A stretch of DNA of 64,000 bases from Gramella sp. MAR_2010_147 (GTDB lineage Bacteria > Bacteroidota > Bacteroidia > Flavobacteriales > Flavobacteriaceae): positions 310,001 to 374,000 of the forward strand of contig NZ_LT629741.1 in the NCBI RefSeq assembly GCF_900105135.1, given 5' to 3'. The notes beneath the pieces are model-generated. The model worked only from the letters and a program-made list of their open reading frames with translations, had not been told where the DNA came from and did no database searches. The number at the start of each line of letters is the position of its first letter. Position 1 is the stretch's first letter. Of the stretch, positions 9,133 to 17,288 are shown in pieces. The position numbers and the translations under genes are program-made.

Positions 9133-9797
9133 GTTGGGCACAGATTCTAGCTGTTCTTGATACCAATGAAGACGGGGAGATTACCGATGCAGATACTGCG
9201 AATATAGAGTACTTACACCTTTTCTTTAATTGTGGAGAAATTCCAGATGGTGGAGGAAATGGATGTGATCAAACCGATCCGGAGGCAAATTGTGATAATG
9301 ACGATCTATTAAATAAATGTGATCCAAGTAATCCTAATTTCGATGGATTTGACTGTGATGGTGATGATATTGATAATGGTGCTGAAAATGATGGCTGTAT
9401 CAATAATCCAGATAAAACTTGTGGAGAGACAGGTGGACCTGTAGTGTGTAATTTAAGTATTCCAGACCCAGCAAACACATGTTTTAGAGGAATTGTTTTA
9501 GATCAAACAAGTAGTTCTTATGCAGAGGTTGGTCTGGATACGGGTGTTCCAATAGTTGATGCGAATCAGCCAGCGATAGATGCTGCAACTTTTGGAATTA
9601 CCTTAACCAATGCTGGAATAGAATATAATTGGAATTCCGGAAGCGCAACAGTACCTCAGTATTTAATTGAGATAAAGGATACTGAGAATGGAGATGTATT
9701 TTGTGTCGATGAAAATGATACAAATAATACGGTAGAAGGTAATTTTAGTTATCCTATTTATATTAGAGTAAGTGGAAATATCTGCCCACCTGCTTAA
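8175..9797 (+). CDS. Surface lipoprotein, paralogue 3, with a different C-terminal module
   Basis: This 540-residue lipoprotein has the same signal peptide, lipobox (LMTGC) and N-terminal half as the preceding gene, nearly identical at DNA level up to about codon 320. It then diverges. A short Cys/Asp/Asn-rich stretch (about residues 360-425, for example CDGDDIDNGAENDG) looks like a degenerate calcium-binding repeat. It is followed by about 110 residues of unknown type that start near VVCNLSIPDPANTC and end at RVSGNICPP. The shared N-terminus with exchangeable C-termini suggests a surface anchor or export module carrying different heads. The function is unknown. Confidence 0.78.
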   Translation: MKKFKYYLAFFTLCALLMTGCSKDEPTGVDINDPSSEKLATLTIGASLNDILNLNRTHLIDDLPACSDDTPVLASIVLRPGDKDNTSNANDIILDIEIVAEDYNNDNVIDYFTVYEEALKLPAGTYTLRQFFVYSDEDKDMEDLIWIAPFDDGDGEGTLSEFVENPLPLEFNLFDGEKRYVDVEVLCYDQRDVNEYGFVFFDILPRKIYNFCFFANYCVGNRDYPANYSLELWYGTNIENPESNTPLVGPETNMVGYYNNDGEEVDGPTDRPFARPLCIPIPEPGPNDTGAYLTYRLTLEDWDGVYGSAAGTDPIVGTLSWAQILAVLDTNEDGEITDADTANIEYLHLFFNCGEIPDGGGNGCDQTDPEANCDNDDLLNKCDPSNPNFDGFDCDGDDIDNGAENDGCINNPDKTCGETGGPVVCNLSIPDPANTCFRGIVLDQTSSSYAEVGLDTGVPIVDANQPAIDAATFGITLTNAGIEYNWNSGSATVPQYLIEIKDTENGDVFCVDENDTNNTVEGNFSYPIYIRVSGNICPPA

Positions 9798-10259
9798 TAA
9801 TGTATAGTAGAAAAATATTAACCCGACTCAATTATTTGACCGGGGGGTGACTAATTTTGCGGGTTAATTTACTCATTCTCAATTTGAGAATGTTGTATGG
9901 GCTGTCTGGATCTTTTCCAGACAGCCTTTTTTTATTTAAAAAGAAAAAAACTGTGTTGAATTTAAAAAAAATGATATGTTAGTCACTGTTTGTCAGTGTT
10001 TTAAATGTTTTTAAAACTAGCCTTGATTTTGTAAAGCACTATAAAATCTGATGGTTTCGGAAGTTTTTATAAGAAAATATGGAAGATAAAGTTAAAAACC
10101 CAAATCTGAATGATTTCTATTCAGCATATGTTCTTGTAAGAAATTGATTGTTAAAATTTTAACTATAATTTTCGTTAATATTTTTGGAATAAACTTTGTA
10201 AATCACTGAGCGAACAAAAAAGGAATAAACAATTTTAAAACAAATTAAAAGACCTACTT
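9798..10259 (+). other. 462-base intergenic region between lipoprotein 3 and the first astacin gene
   Basis: It holds a perfect dyad CATTCTCAA-T-TTGAGAATG (9874-9892), the strong terminator at 9900-9933 and a small inverted repeat CACTG/CAGTG (9984-9998). The rest is A/T-rich, and I saw no coding sequence in it. The start context CCTACTTATGAAAA is shared with the second astacin gene. Confidence 0.6.
9900..9933 (+). terminator. Strong rho-independent terminator after lipoprotein 3
   Basis: GGCTGTCTGG (9900-9909) pairs perfectly with CCAGACAGCC (9917-9926) around a 7-base loop and is followed by seven T residues. It closes the lipoprotein transcription unit. Confidence 0.92.
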
Positions 10260-11300
10260 ATGAAAAAATTGAAGTTGATCCTCTTGCTACCAATCCTTGT
10301 GTTTATTGGTTGTAGCGAAGACCCTATTACAGATCAAATCGAAAACGAAAATCAAACCCAAACAAGCAAACAAAGTGATGATATTACCGAAGTGGCATTT
10401 CCAGATGATTATGGAAGTGTAACGGATGTTTACTATACAGGGATTAAGTTACCTGTTGAAGATGTAAACGGACAGTATGTGTACCAGGGAGATATCATTA
10501 TCCCTAAAAATAAAGCTTCTAAAAGTCCGGTAAAAGTAGTTTATGAAAAAGGCGAAATTGCACCGCAAAAGAGTGTTGGCCGTACTTCTTCCTACTGGCC
10601 TGATAATACGGTGTATTATAGTATTGATAGTAGTCTGCCTGATACAGATCGTGTTTATGATGCTATTAGTCACTGGGAAGCCAATACTAATATTGAATTT
10701 GTAAAGCGTTCAGGGCAATCAAATTACATCTATTTCACACCGGGATCAGGATGTTCCTCATATGTGGGAATGACAGGTGGAAGACAGAATATAACATTAG
10801 CAGACGCTTGCTCTACGGGAAATACCATACATGAGATAGGTCATGCTATGGGCTTATGGCATGAGCAAAGTAGGGTAGACAGGAATAGTTATATCACAAT
10901 TCATTTTAATAATATTCAAAGCGGGCGTGACTATAATTTCGAGACTTACGAAGAGAATAATTACGACGGAAAAGAGTTTACTACACAGCTTGATTTTGGA
11001 TCTATTATGATGTATAGTCCTTATGCTTTTTCAAGTAATGGACAGCCAACTATTACAAAAAAGGATGGATCTACCTATAGTGTTCAAAGATCTGCTTTAT
11101 CTAATGGTGATGTCCAGGGGATAAATTCAATGTATCCATCTTCTGGTGGAGGCGGTACGACTCCTACTTATTTGAATGGAGAATATTATACTATAAACGG
11201 ACTTACAGTTCTTAGAAACTGGGATAGATGGTTCTACAATTCTACTATAGGTTGGATGCAGGTAGAGCTTGTTGATGGGAGATGGAGATATGTCTTCTAA
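10260..11300 (+). CDS. Astacin-family (M12A) zinc metalloprotease, lipoprotein
   Basis: This 346-residue secreted zinc endopeptidase is tethered as a lipoprotein (lipobox FIGC, mature start CSEDP, which is acidic as in surface-exported Bacteroidota lipoproteins). The catalytic motif HEIGHAMGLWHEQSR starts at H191 and gives zinc ligands H191, H195 and H201. The Met-turn reads SIMMY. The usual astacin Cys residue is present in GSGCSSYVGM. Residues about 20-115 are a propeptide-like region. After the protease domain a short Gly/Thr linker leads to a C-terminal module of about 40 residues (LNGEYYTINGLTVLRNW to GRWRYVF) that recurs in the next gene. Substrates are unknown. Confidence 0.93.
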   Translation: MKKLKLILLLPILVFIGCSEDPITDQIENENQTQTSKQSDDITEVAFPDDYGSVTDVYYTGIKLPVEDVNGQYVYQGDIIIPKNKASKSPVKVVYEKGEIAPQKSVGRTSSYWPDNTVYYSIDSSLPDTDRVYDAISHWEANTNIEFVKRSGQSNYIYFTPGSGCSSYVGMTGGRQNITLADACSTGNTIHEIGHAMGLWHEQSRVDRNSYITIHFNNIQSGRDYNFETYEENNYDGKEFTTQLDFGSIMMYSPYAFSSNGQPTITKKDGSTYSVQRSALSNGDVQGINSMYPSSGGGGTTPTYLNGEYYTINGLTVLRNWDRWFYNSTIGWMQVELVDGRWRYVF

Positions 11301-11326
11301 ACAGCTTTTAATTATAATAATCAACC

Positions 11327-11383
11327 TTAACTGTGTAAATAAAATGTTAAAAACACATTAGTGTGGATTATTTGCACAGTTAA
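11327..11383 (+). terminator. Long nested inverted repeat between the two astacin genes
   Basis: TTAACTGTGTAAATAA (11327-11342) pairs with TTATTTGCACAGTTAA (11368-11383) over 16 bases with one wobble. The loop contains a second small stem, ACAC-ATTA-GTGT. A short T-rich stretch follows. It may terminate transcription or stabilise the 3' end of the first astacin mRNA. Confidence 0.5.
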
Positions 11384-11516
11384 ATTTTTAACAATCAAAA
11401 TTTCAGAAAAATTAATATTCTATAAAAAGTAATTTTTATCGATGAAATACAATTTAAATTGAATTATAGTCCAAATCTAATTCAGTTCTTTTAGTTTAAC
11501 CAAATAAGTCCTACTT

Positions 11517-12599
11517 ATGAAAATTTTCAAATGTTTTATTGCAATTCCGCTATTAGCTCTTACGGCCTGTAGCGATGATAATCTATCTGACTCCCTGACG
11601 GAGGAAAATCAATCCCGATCGATTTTTAAAGATGATTTTACAGAAATAGCGTATCCCGGTGAAGAAGGAGCTGTTTCTAATGTTTATTTTGCGGGAAGAA
11701 AACTTCCGGTTGAAGAATTTAATGGTCAGTATGTTTATCAGGGAGATATCTTTCTTCCAGATGCAAATATATCTCAAACACCACCTGTGAATCTAATTTT
11801 AGAGGCAGATGAGAAAATAACCGATAAAAGTGTTGGTCGTACTCAGGCCTTCTGGCCAGACAATATTGTTTATTATGAAATTGACTCATCCTTACCTAAT
11901 AAGCAGAGAGTAATGGATGCAATTACTCATTGGGAAAGTAATACTGCGGTAAAATTTGTACAGCGAACTTCAGAATCAAATTATGTAGATTTTGTACCTG
12001 GAGGCGGATGTTCATCTTATGTAGGAATGGTTGGAGGAAGACAGCCAATTACATTAGCTGATGCGTGCTCCACAGGTAATACTATTCACGAGATAGGACA
12101 TGCTGTGGGATTATGGCATGAGCAAAGTAGGGCAGACAGGGATCAGACTATTACCGTTCATTTTGATAATATTTCTTCAGGTAGAGAACATAATTTTTAT
12201 ACCTATGAAGAAGCGGGTTGGGATGGCGCTGATTATAGTGCAGGTCTGGATCTTGGTTCTATAATGATGTACAGTCCTTATTCATTTTCTGCTAATGGGC
12301 AGCCCACTATTACAAAAATTGATGGTTCATTGTATTCTGTACAACGTTCTGCTCTTTCAAATGGTGATGTGGAAGGTATTAATGTTATGTATCCAGGTGA
12401 GGTCACTGAGCCAGAGCCAACGGAGCCAGAGCCAACAGAGCCTGAACCAACCAATCCGGAACCAGAATACATCAACGGAGAATATTACGTGATAGAAGGT
12501 GTAATGGTTTTAAGAAAGGATGATACCTGGTGGGTTGAAAAAGGTAGAAAACTTAAAGAAGTTGAACTAATTAAAGGTAGATGGAGATTTGTAAAATAA
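11517..12599 (+). CDS. Astacin-family (M12A) zinc metalloprotease, lipoprotein, tandem paralogue
   Basis: This 360-residue paralogue of the preceding protease has the same layout: signal peptide ending LTACSDD, a propeptide-like region, and a catalytic motif HEIGHAVGLWHEQSR starting at H191, followed by the SIMMY Met-turn. The linker here is a Glu/Pro/Thr repeat (EPTEPEPTEPEP) coded by 15-base DNA repeats. The C-terminal 40-residue module (YINGEYYVIEGVMVLRKDD to GRWRFVK) is shared with the first copy. The two genes probably arose by duplication and differ mainly in linker length. Each seems to have its own leader. A strong terminator follows. Confidence 0.93.
   Translation: MKIFKCFIAIPLLALTACSDDNLSDSLTEENQSRSIFKDDFTEIAYPGEEGAVSNVYFAGRKLPVEEFNGQYVYQGDIFLPDANISQTPPVNLILEADEKITDKSVGRTQAFWPDNIVYYEIDSSLPNKQRVMDAITHWESNTAVKFVQRTSESNYVDFVPGGGCSSYVGMVGGRQPITLADACSTGNTIHEIGHAVGLWHEQSRADRDQTITVHFDNISSGREHNFYTYEEAGWDGADYSAGLDLGSIMMYSPYSFSANGQPTITKIDGSLYSVQRSALSNGDVEGINVMYPGEVTEPEPTEPEPTEPEPTNPEPEYINGEYYVIEGVMVLRKDDTWWVEKGRKLKEVELIKGRWRFVK
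12408..12466 (+). repeat. 15-base coding repeat for the Pro-Glu-Thr linker
   Basis: Units near GAGCCAGAGCCAACG are repeated about three and a half times in frame within the second astacin gene. They encode the flexible linker before the C-terminal module. Such a repeat can change length by slippage without breaking the frame. Confidence 0.8.
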
Positions 12600-12616
12600 G
12601 ATCTTCATTTCATATT

Positions 12617-12645
12617 AAAAAAGGCCTGTTTAACCGGCCTTTTTT
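12617..12645 (+). terminator. Rho-independent terminator after the second astacin gene
   Basis: AAAAAAGGCC pairs with GGCCTTTTTT around a 9-base loop. The A and T tracts on both sides would let it work on either strand, and the next gene is convergent. Confidence 0.88.
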
Positions 12646-12787
12646 AATTTTATATGACTACAATATTCTCATAATGAGACTTGAATTTTCTTACTATTCT
12701 TTCGGAGAAAATTTTCTAAAATCCAAGACGTAACCGTCAGTATACCAACATAGGTGTTCCCATGGATAGCCGATTTTAAATGATTTT

Positions 12788-13381
12788 TTAAAGAATCTCT
12801 ATTTCTTCAATTTTCGCTGCGCTAAATTTAATAACATCTTCAAAGAATATTTTAAATTCATTCTCAAATTCGCTGTAATATTCATTTAATTCTTTTACCG
12901 CCAGGTTCATATTAGATTTCCTGCCTGTGCGTCTGTTCATACCTGAAAGTACTTTTTCTATACCATCAATTTCGGAATAGCTTAATAACCAGTTGTCATT
13001 AATCATATAAGGTAAAAAGCTTTTTACTTTTGGAGGTAAGACCTCAAAATTATCTTCTAAAAGCTTATAAAAATCAAGACTATAGTCTTCTAAGGGGACT
13101 TTTGAATATTGCTCCCAATTGGCCGCTAGAAAATGGTCATAAAAAATATCGACTATAATTCCGCTGTAATGGCTATAACCAGAAAACAGCCTTTGGGTAC
13201 TTTGTTTAAATATGGGATGAGTGTCGGTATAATAATCAATCGCCCTGTGAAGTATGATCCCTTTTTGAATATCTTCAGGATATTTCTGGTATTTCTTTCC
13301 CTTGATGGAGTCGGCCATAAAATTACCAATTTTCACTTGTTCATTTTCACCAGAAAGATAAATATGGGCCAGAAAGTTCAT
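12788..13381 (-). CDS. Acyl carrier protein phosphodiesterase (AcpH/DUF479 family)
   Basis: This 197-residue cytoplasmic protein is of the family that removes the phosphopantetheine arm from holo-ACP. The N-terminus MNFLAHIYLSG, followed by GNFMADSIKG, is typical of the family, as are the metal-binding HRAIDYYTDTHP motif and the VDIFYDHFLA helix, which fit an HD-like alpha-helical hydrolase. An upstream in-frame ATG at 13396 would add five residues; the ATG at 13381 matches family members better. It stands alone between the astacin genes and glmM. The activity is inferred from family membership. Confidence 0.82.
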   Translation of the reverse strand: MNFLAHIYLSGENEQVKIGNFMADSIKGKKYQKYPEDIQKGIILHRAIDYYTDTHPIFKQSTQRLFSGYSHYSGIIVDIFYDHFLAANWEQYSKVPLEDYSLDFYKLLEDNFEVLPPKVKSFLPYMINDNWLLSYSEIDGIEKVLSGMNRRTGRKSNMNLAVKELNEYYSEFENEFKIFFEDVIKFSAAKIEEIEIL

Positions 13382-13522
13382 GGTGGGAAGGTACAAATTA
13401 TAGAATTACAGGGTTAATTTCTGTTAAGTTTTGGAGAGAAGGAATGCAGCCATGTATATTTGTTCCATATTGAAAACCCTACAATCTTTATATTAAACTA
13501 GTTTTAAATATTGAATAGTAAA

Positions 13523-14908
13523 ATGACATTAATTAAATCGATTTCTGGAATAAGAGGAACTATTGGAGGAAAAACAGGTGAAAATCTTACTCCATTAGAT
13601 ACTGTAAAATTTGCCGCTGCTTATGGAACCTGGTTAAAAAAGGAATCAGGAAAAAAAGAGTTAAAGGTGGTTGTTGGTAGAGACGCCAGGATATCTGGTA
13701 AGATGATTCAGGAATTAACGATGAACACGCTAACAGGTCTGGGAATTGATGTTGTAGATCTGGGCTTGTCTACCACCCCTACGGTAGAAGTGGCTGTTCC
13801 CCTTGAAGAGGCTGATGGCGGAATTATACTTACCGCAAGCCATAACCCGAAGGAGTGGAACGCTTTAAAACTGCTTAATAGTAAGGGTGAATTTCTGGAT
13901 GGTGAAGCCGGAGCTGAAATTTTAAAAATAGCCGATAGCGAAGGCTTTGATTTCTCAGAAGTTGATGATCTTGGTGAAATCTCTGTTATTGAGGATTACA
14001 TAGATAGGCATATTGAAGAAGTTTTAAAATTAAAACTGGTAGATGCTGAAAAAGTGGCAAATGCTAAATTAAAAGTTGTGGTAGATGCAGTAAATTCAAC
14101 AGGAGGAATTGCAATTCCTGCTTTATTGAAAAAAATGGGAGTGGAGGTTGTTGAGCTTTATTGTGAACCAAATGGTCATTTTCCGCATAATCCGGAACCA
14201 TTGAAAGAACATTTAACTGATATATGTAAACTCGTAAAAAAAGAAGAAGCAGATTTTGGAATTGTGGTAGATCCAGATGTTGATAGATTGGCTTTTATAG
14301 ATGAGGAAGGCGAAATGTTTGGGGAAGAATATACTCTAGTAGCCTGTGCAGATTATGTGCTATCAAAGACGCCGGGCAACACGGTAAGTAATTTATCTTC
14401 TTCCAGGGCCCTTCGCGATATTACGAAAAAACATAATGGTAGTTATGAGGCTAGTGCAGTTGGCGAGGTGAATGTTGTAAAGCTAATGAAAGATAATAAA
14501 GCCGTGATTGGAGGAGAAGGTAATGGAGGAATTATTTATCCAGAGTCTCATTATGGAAGAGATAGTCTTGTTGGAACGGCATTATTCCTTACTTATTTAG
14601 CTGAAAAAAACAGAAAGGTTTCAGAAATTAGAAATGAGTATCCTTCTTATTTTATGAGTAAGAATAAAATTCAGTTAACTCCAGAGCTTGATGTAGATGG
14701 TGTATTGAAAGCCGTTGAAAAAAGACACTCAGAAGAGGAAATCTCCACCGTAGATGGCGTGAAGATTGATTTTCCTGAAAATTGGGTACACTTAAGAAAA
14801 TCTAACACAGAGCCGATCATTAGAATTTATACAGAAGCCAAGTCTCAGCAGGAAGCTGATGAGCTTGCTCAAAAAATGATCAGGGAGATAGAAACTATTA
14901 TAGCTTAG
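13523..14908 (+). CDS. glmM: Phosphoglucosamine mutase
   Basis: This alpha-D-phosphohexomutase probably interconverts glucosamine-6-phosphate and glucosamine-1-phosphate for UDP-GlcNAc synthesis, which feeds peptidoglycan, LPS and the sugar-nucleotide locus further right. The 461-residue protein has the phosphoserine loop TASHNPKEWNALK, the metal loop DPDVDRLAF, the sugar-binding loop GEGNGG and the phosphate-binding C-terminus RKSNTEPIIRIYTE. The ATG at 13523 is chosen over an in-frame TTG at 13511. The family also includes phosphomannomutases, so the exact substrate is inferred. Its stop codon overlaps the convergent acyltransferase gene by 4 bases. Confidence 0.88.
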   Translation: MTLIKSISGIRGTIGGKTGENLTPLDTVKFAAAYGTWLKKESGKKELKVVVGRDARISGKMIQELTMNTLTGLGIDVVDLGLSTTPTVEVAVPLEEADGGIILTASHNPKEWNALKLLNSKGEFLDGEAGAEILKIADSEGFDFSEVDDLGEISVIEDYIDRHIEEVLKLKLVDAEKVANAKLKVVVDAVNSTGGIAIPALLKKMGVEVVELYCEPNGHFPHNPEPLKEHLTDICKLVKKEEADFGIVVDPDVDRLAFIDEEGEMFGEEYTLVACADYVLSKTPGNTVSNLSSSRALRDITKKHNGSYEASAVGEVNVVKLMKDNKAVIGGEGNGGIIYPESHYGRDSLVGTALFLTYLAEKNRKVSEIRNEYPSYFMSKNKIQLTPELDVDGVLKAVEKRHSEEEISTVDGVKIDFPENWVHLRKSNTEPIIRIYTEAKSQQEADELAQKMIREIETIIA

Positions 14909-15810
14909 TCAATTATTTCAGCATTTTTAGGTTTGGGCTCATTGCGATGTTTCCATCGTTTATGAGTCCATAAATAATATTCAGGTTTTTTATAGATCTG
15001 CTCCTCCAGATACTGAACAAATTTTTTGGTAATGGCATGTTCTGGTTCATTGGGAGCATCTTCAGTAATTGGTTTTAAAGTAGCCTGGTAATAGCCGCGC
15101 CCAACTTTTTCCACATGTAAATAGACAACGGCCATATCCATTTTTCTCGCAAGTCTGTCTGACCCTTCAAAAACTGGAACTTTAATGTCCATAAAATCTA
15201 TCCAGGTTCTTGCCCTACTTAATTTGGGAGACTGGTCTGCGATCATGGCATAATTGCTTAATATACCTTTCTCTTTATTGCTGAGTATTACTTCCGTTGT
15301 TTTACTTGTAGTTATTAGTGTTCCACCAAATCTGCCTCTAATTCTCCTTACCAGGTCATCAAATTGTTTATTCTTTATTTTCTTGTAAATACCGTAGGTT
15401 CTGTATTTGAGTCCATATAGTTGAAGGGCATTTATCCATTCATAGCTCGCATAATGGCCTAACATAACGATTAGGCTTTTATCAAGACTCTCTAATTTCC
15501 TTAAATATTCAACATTAGTAAAAGTGAAACGCTTTTCAATTTCCTTTTCAGAGATACTAATGCTTTTCACCATCTCTAAAAACATATCACACATGTGACT
15601 ATAGAACTTTTTCTGGATCTGTTTTATTTCTGAAGCAGATTTTTCAGGGAAGACCAGTTCAAGGTTCTCACGAACGGTTTTTCTTCTGTAGCCAATGATG
15701 TGATAAACGAGAACGAAAATAATATCTGAAACGATGTAAAAAATTCGAAAAGGTAAAATGGAAATAAACCACAGGATAGGGTAGATTAACCAGAAAACTA
15801 AGCCTTGCAT
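14905..15810 (-). CDS. LpxL/HtrB-like lysophospholipid (lipid A) acyltransferase
   Basis: This 301-residue inner-membrane acyltransferase has one or two hydrophobic N-terminal helices (LVFWLIYPILWFISILP). The catalytic H-x4-E motif appears as GHYASYE, where classical LpxL has H-x4-D/E. The C-terminus has the family's YYLWTHKRWKHR segment. It probably adds a secondary acyl chain to lipid A or an aminolipid. It converges with glmM with a 4-base overlap of stop codons and diverges from the rhomboid gene. Confidence 0.88.
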   Translation of the reverse strand: MQGLVFWLIYPILWFISILPFRIFYIVSDIIFVLVYHIIGYRRKTVRENLELVFPEKSASEIKQIQKKFYSHMCDMFLEMVKSISISEKEIEKRFTFTNVEYLRKLESLDKSLIVMLGHYASYEWINALQLYGLKYRTYGIYKKIKNKQFDDLVRRIRGRFGGTLITTSKTTEVILSNKEKGILSNYAMIADQSPKLSRARTWIDFMDIKVPVFEGSDRLARKMDMAVVYLHVEKVGRGYYQATLKPITEDAPNEPEHAITKKFVQYLEEQIYKKPEYYLWTHKRWKHRNEPKPKNAEIID

Positions 15811-15824
15811 AAAAATTCTTTCCG

Positions 15825-15843
15825 CAAATATATGGTATATTTG
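15825..15843. promoter_or_regulatory. Divergent -7 boxes between the acyltransferase and rhomboid genes
   Basis: The 52-base gap has a TATATTTG box on the plus strand (15836-15843) pointing at the rhomboid gene. It also has the same box on the minus strand (15825-15832) pointing at the acyltransferase gene. I could not find good -33 boxes at 19-21 bases for either. Confidence 0.4.
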
Positions 15844-15862
15844 AAATTTAACTTAAGCAAAT

Positions 15863-16510
15863 ATGGGAGATTTAAGCCTTGTAACAATTGCCATTATAGC
15901 GGTGAACGTTTTAGTGTCTTTTAAAGGTTTTAGTGATAGGGAGTTTTTTAATAAATATAAATTCAATATTGGTGATATAAAGAGGGGAGGTAAGTTTCAA
16001 ATCTTTACTTCTGGTTTTCTTCACGTAGATACCGGGCATCTTTTTGTAAATATGCTTACACTGTATTTCTTTGCAAATGTGGTGATCTATGGGATGGGCG
16101 CACCGGCTTTTTTAGTCATTTATATTGGTAGTTTATTATTGGGTAATTTACTTTCGTATTATTTCCATAAAAATGATTTACAATATACGGCGGTTGGTGC
16201 CAGCGGTGCTGTGATGGGGATCTTATATTCGGCAATTTTATTGCAACCAGATATGACCCTGGGCTTGTTCTTTATCATTCCCATTCCCGCTTATGTATTT
16301 GGAATAGGTTATCTATTCTATACCATCTACGGGATGAAGCGAAGATCAGATAATATTGGTCATGATGCGCATTTTGGAGGAGCCACTGGTGGATACATCC
16401 TAACAATGCTATTAGCACCGTGGGTTTTTGAAAGTCATCTTCTTATGGTTATTCTCTTGGCCATACCAATTGTAATTCTTTTTTTATTACAAAGAACCGG
16501 CTATATATAG
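15863..16510 (+). CDS. Rhomboid family intramembrane serine protease
   Basis: This 215-residue polytopic membrane protein has six hydrophobic segments. The catalytic Ser is in GASG (S114) and the His in AHFGG (H170). The oxyanion-side motif HLFVNML (H59, N63) is also intact, so the protease should be active. It cleaves transmembrane substrates within the inner membrane; substrates cannot be told from the sequence. It is followed after 48 bases by the SIMPL gene and may share a transcript with it. Confidence 0.93.
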   Translation: MGDLSLVTIAIIAVNVLVSFKGFSDREFFNKYKFNIGDIKRGGKFQIFTSGFLHVDTGHLFVNMLTLYFFANVVIYGMGAPAFLVIYIGSLLLGNLLSYYFHKNDLQYTAVGASGAVMGILYSAILLQPDMTLGLFFIIPIPAYVFGIGYLFYTIYGMKRRSDNIGHDAHFGGATGGYILTMLLAPWVFESHLLMVILLAIPIVILFLLQRTGYI

Positions 16511-16558
16511 TTTGGTACTCTTCTTGGTTATACATATCCAAACTAAAAACTATTTAAT

Positions 16559-17245
16559 ATGAAAAAGTTATTTTTTGTACTCACCATAATTGCTACAATA
16601 CCAATGCTGGCTCAGCAAAATTTAGAGCGATCTATGGTGAACGTTACAGGTGAAGGTGTAGTTAAAGTAGAACCAGACGAAGTCCTAATCAAATCACGGA
16701 TAGAGCATGAAGGCTCCTCAGCGGCTGAGGTGAAAAAACAAAATGATGAAGTGGTTAATAAGGTGATCAAATATTTGAAATCACAGAATATCGATGAAAA
16801 GGATATTAAAACTGAATATATTAACCTGAATAAACGATATGATTATAATGATAAGAGCTATTCTTATGTCGCGAATCAGGCTATTTCTATAAGACTGGCA
16901 GATCTTAAGGATTATGAGAAGATAATGAAAGGCTTACTGGAAAATGGCCTGAATAGAATAGACGGGATTCAGTTTAAATCTTCTGAAATGGAGAAATATG
17001 AAAAAGAAGCCCGGAAAATAGCAGTTCTCGACGCTCAAAATAGAGCCAGAGAGTTAGCGCAACCATTGGGGCAGGATATTGGTAAAGCAGTTTCTATAAG
17101 CGAAATGGATTATAATAGTTTCCAGCCGGTGTATAGAATGGATGCGGCGGTTGAGATGAGTGCTGCAAAAGGAAGTGAGCAAACCATTGCACCTGGAGAA
17201 CTGGAGATTAAAATTAAAGTAAATGTTGGTTTTGAACTGAAATAA
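16559..17245 (+). CDS. SIMPL domain (DUF541) periplasmic protein
   Basis: This 228-residue protein has a signal peptide (MKKLFFVLTIIATIPMLAQ) and one SIMPL/DUF541 domain. The domain starts with VNVTGEGVVKVEPDEVLI and includes KYLKSQNIDEKDIKTEYINL. Family members such as BP26 are periplasmic or outer-membrane-associated, and their biochemical role is poorly defined. The C-terminus INVNV-like beta strand (ELEIKIKVNVGFEL) is typical. A bidirectional terminator follows directly. Confidence 0.88.
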   Translation: MKKLFFVLTIIATIPMLAQQNLERSMVNVTGEGVVKVEPDEVLIKSRIEHEGSSAAEVKKQNDEVVNKVIKYLKSQNIDEKDIKTEYINLNKRYDYNDKSYSYVANQAISIRLADLKDYEKIMKGLLENGLNRIDGIQFKSSEMEKYEKEARKIAVLDAQNRARELAQPLGQDIGKAVSISEMDYNSFQPVYRMDAAVEMSAAKGSEQTIAPGELEIKIKVNVGFELK

Positions 17246-17267
17246 AAAAGCGCCGAAAGGCGCTTTT
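17244..17267. terminator. Bidirectional rho-independent terminator
   Basis: A-tract, GCGCC (17250-17254), GAAA tetraloop, GGCGC (17259-17263) and T-tract form a compact hairpin between two convergent genes. It should work on both strands. Confidence 0.92.
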
Positions 17268-17288
17268 CTTTTGAGATACAAATTAAGA

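Noticed and set aside
12408..12466. Start of a CRISPR or other repeat array
   Set aside because: The 15-base units are contiguous, in frame and encode a Pro-Glu-Thr linker. There are no spacers.
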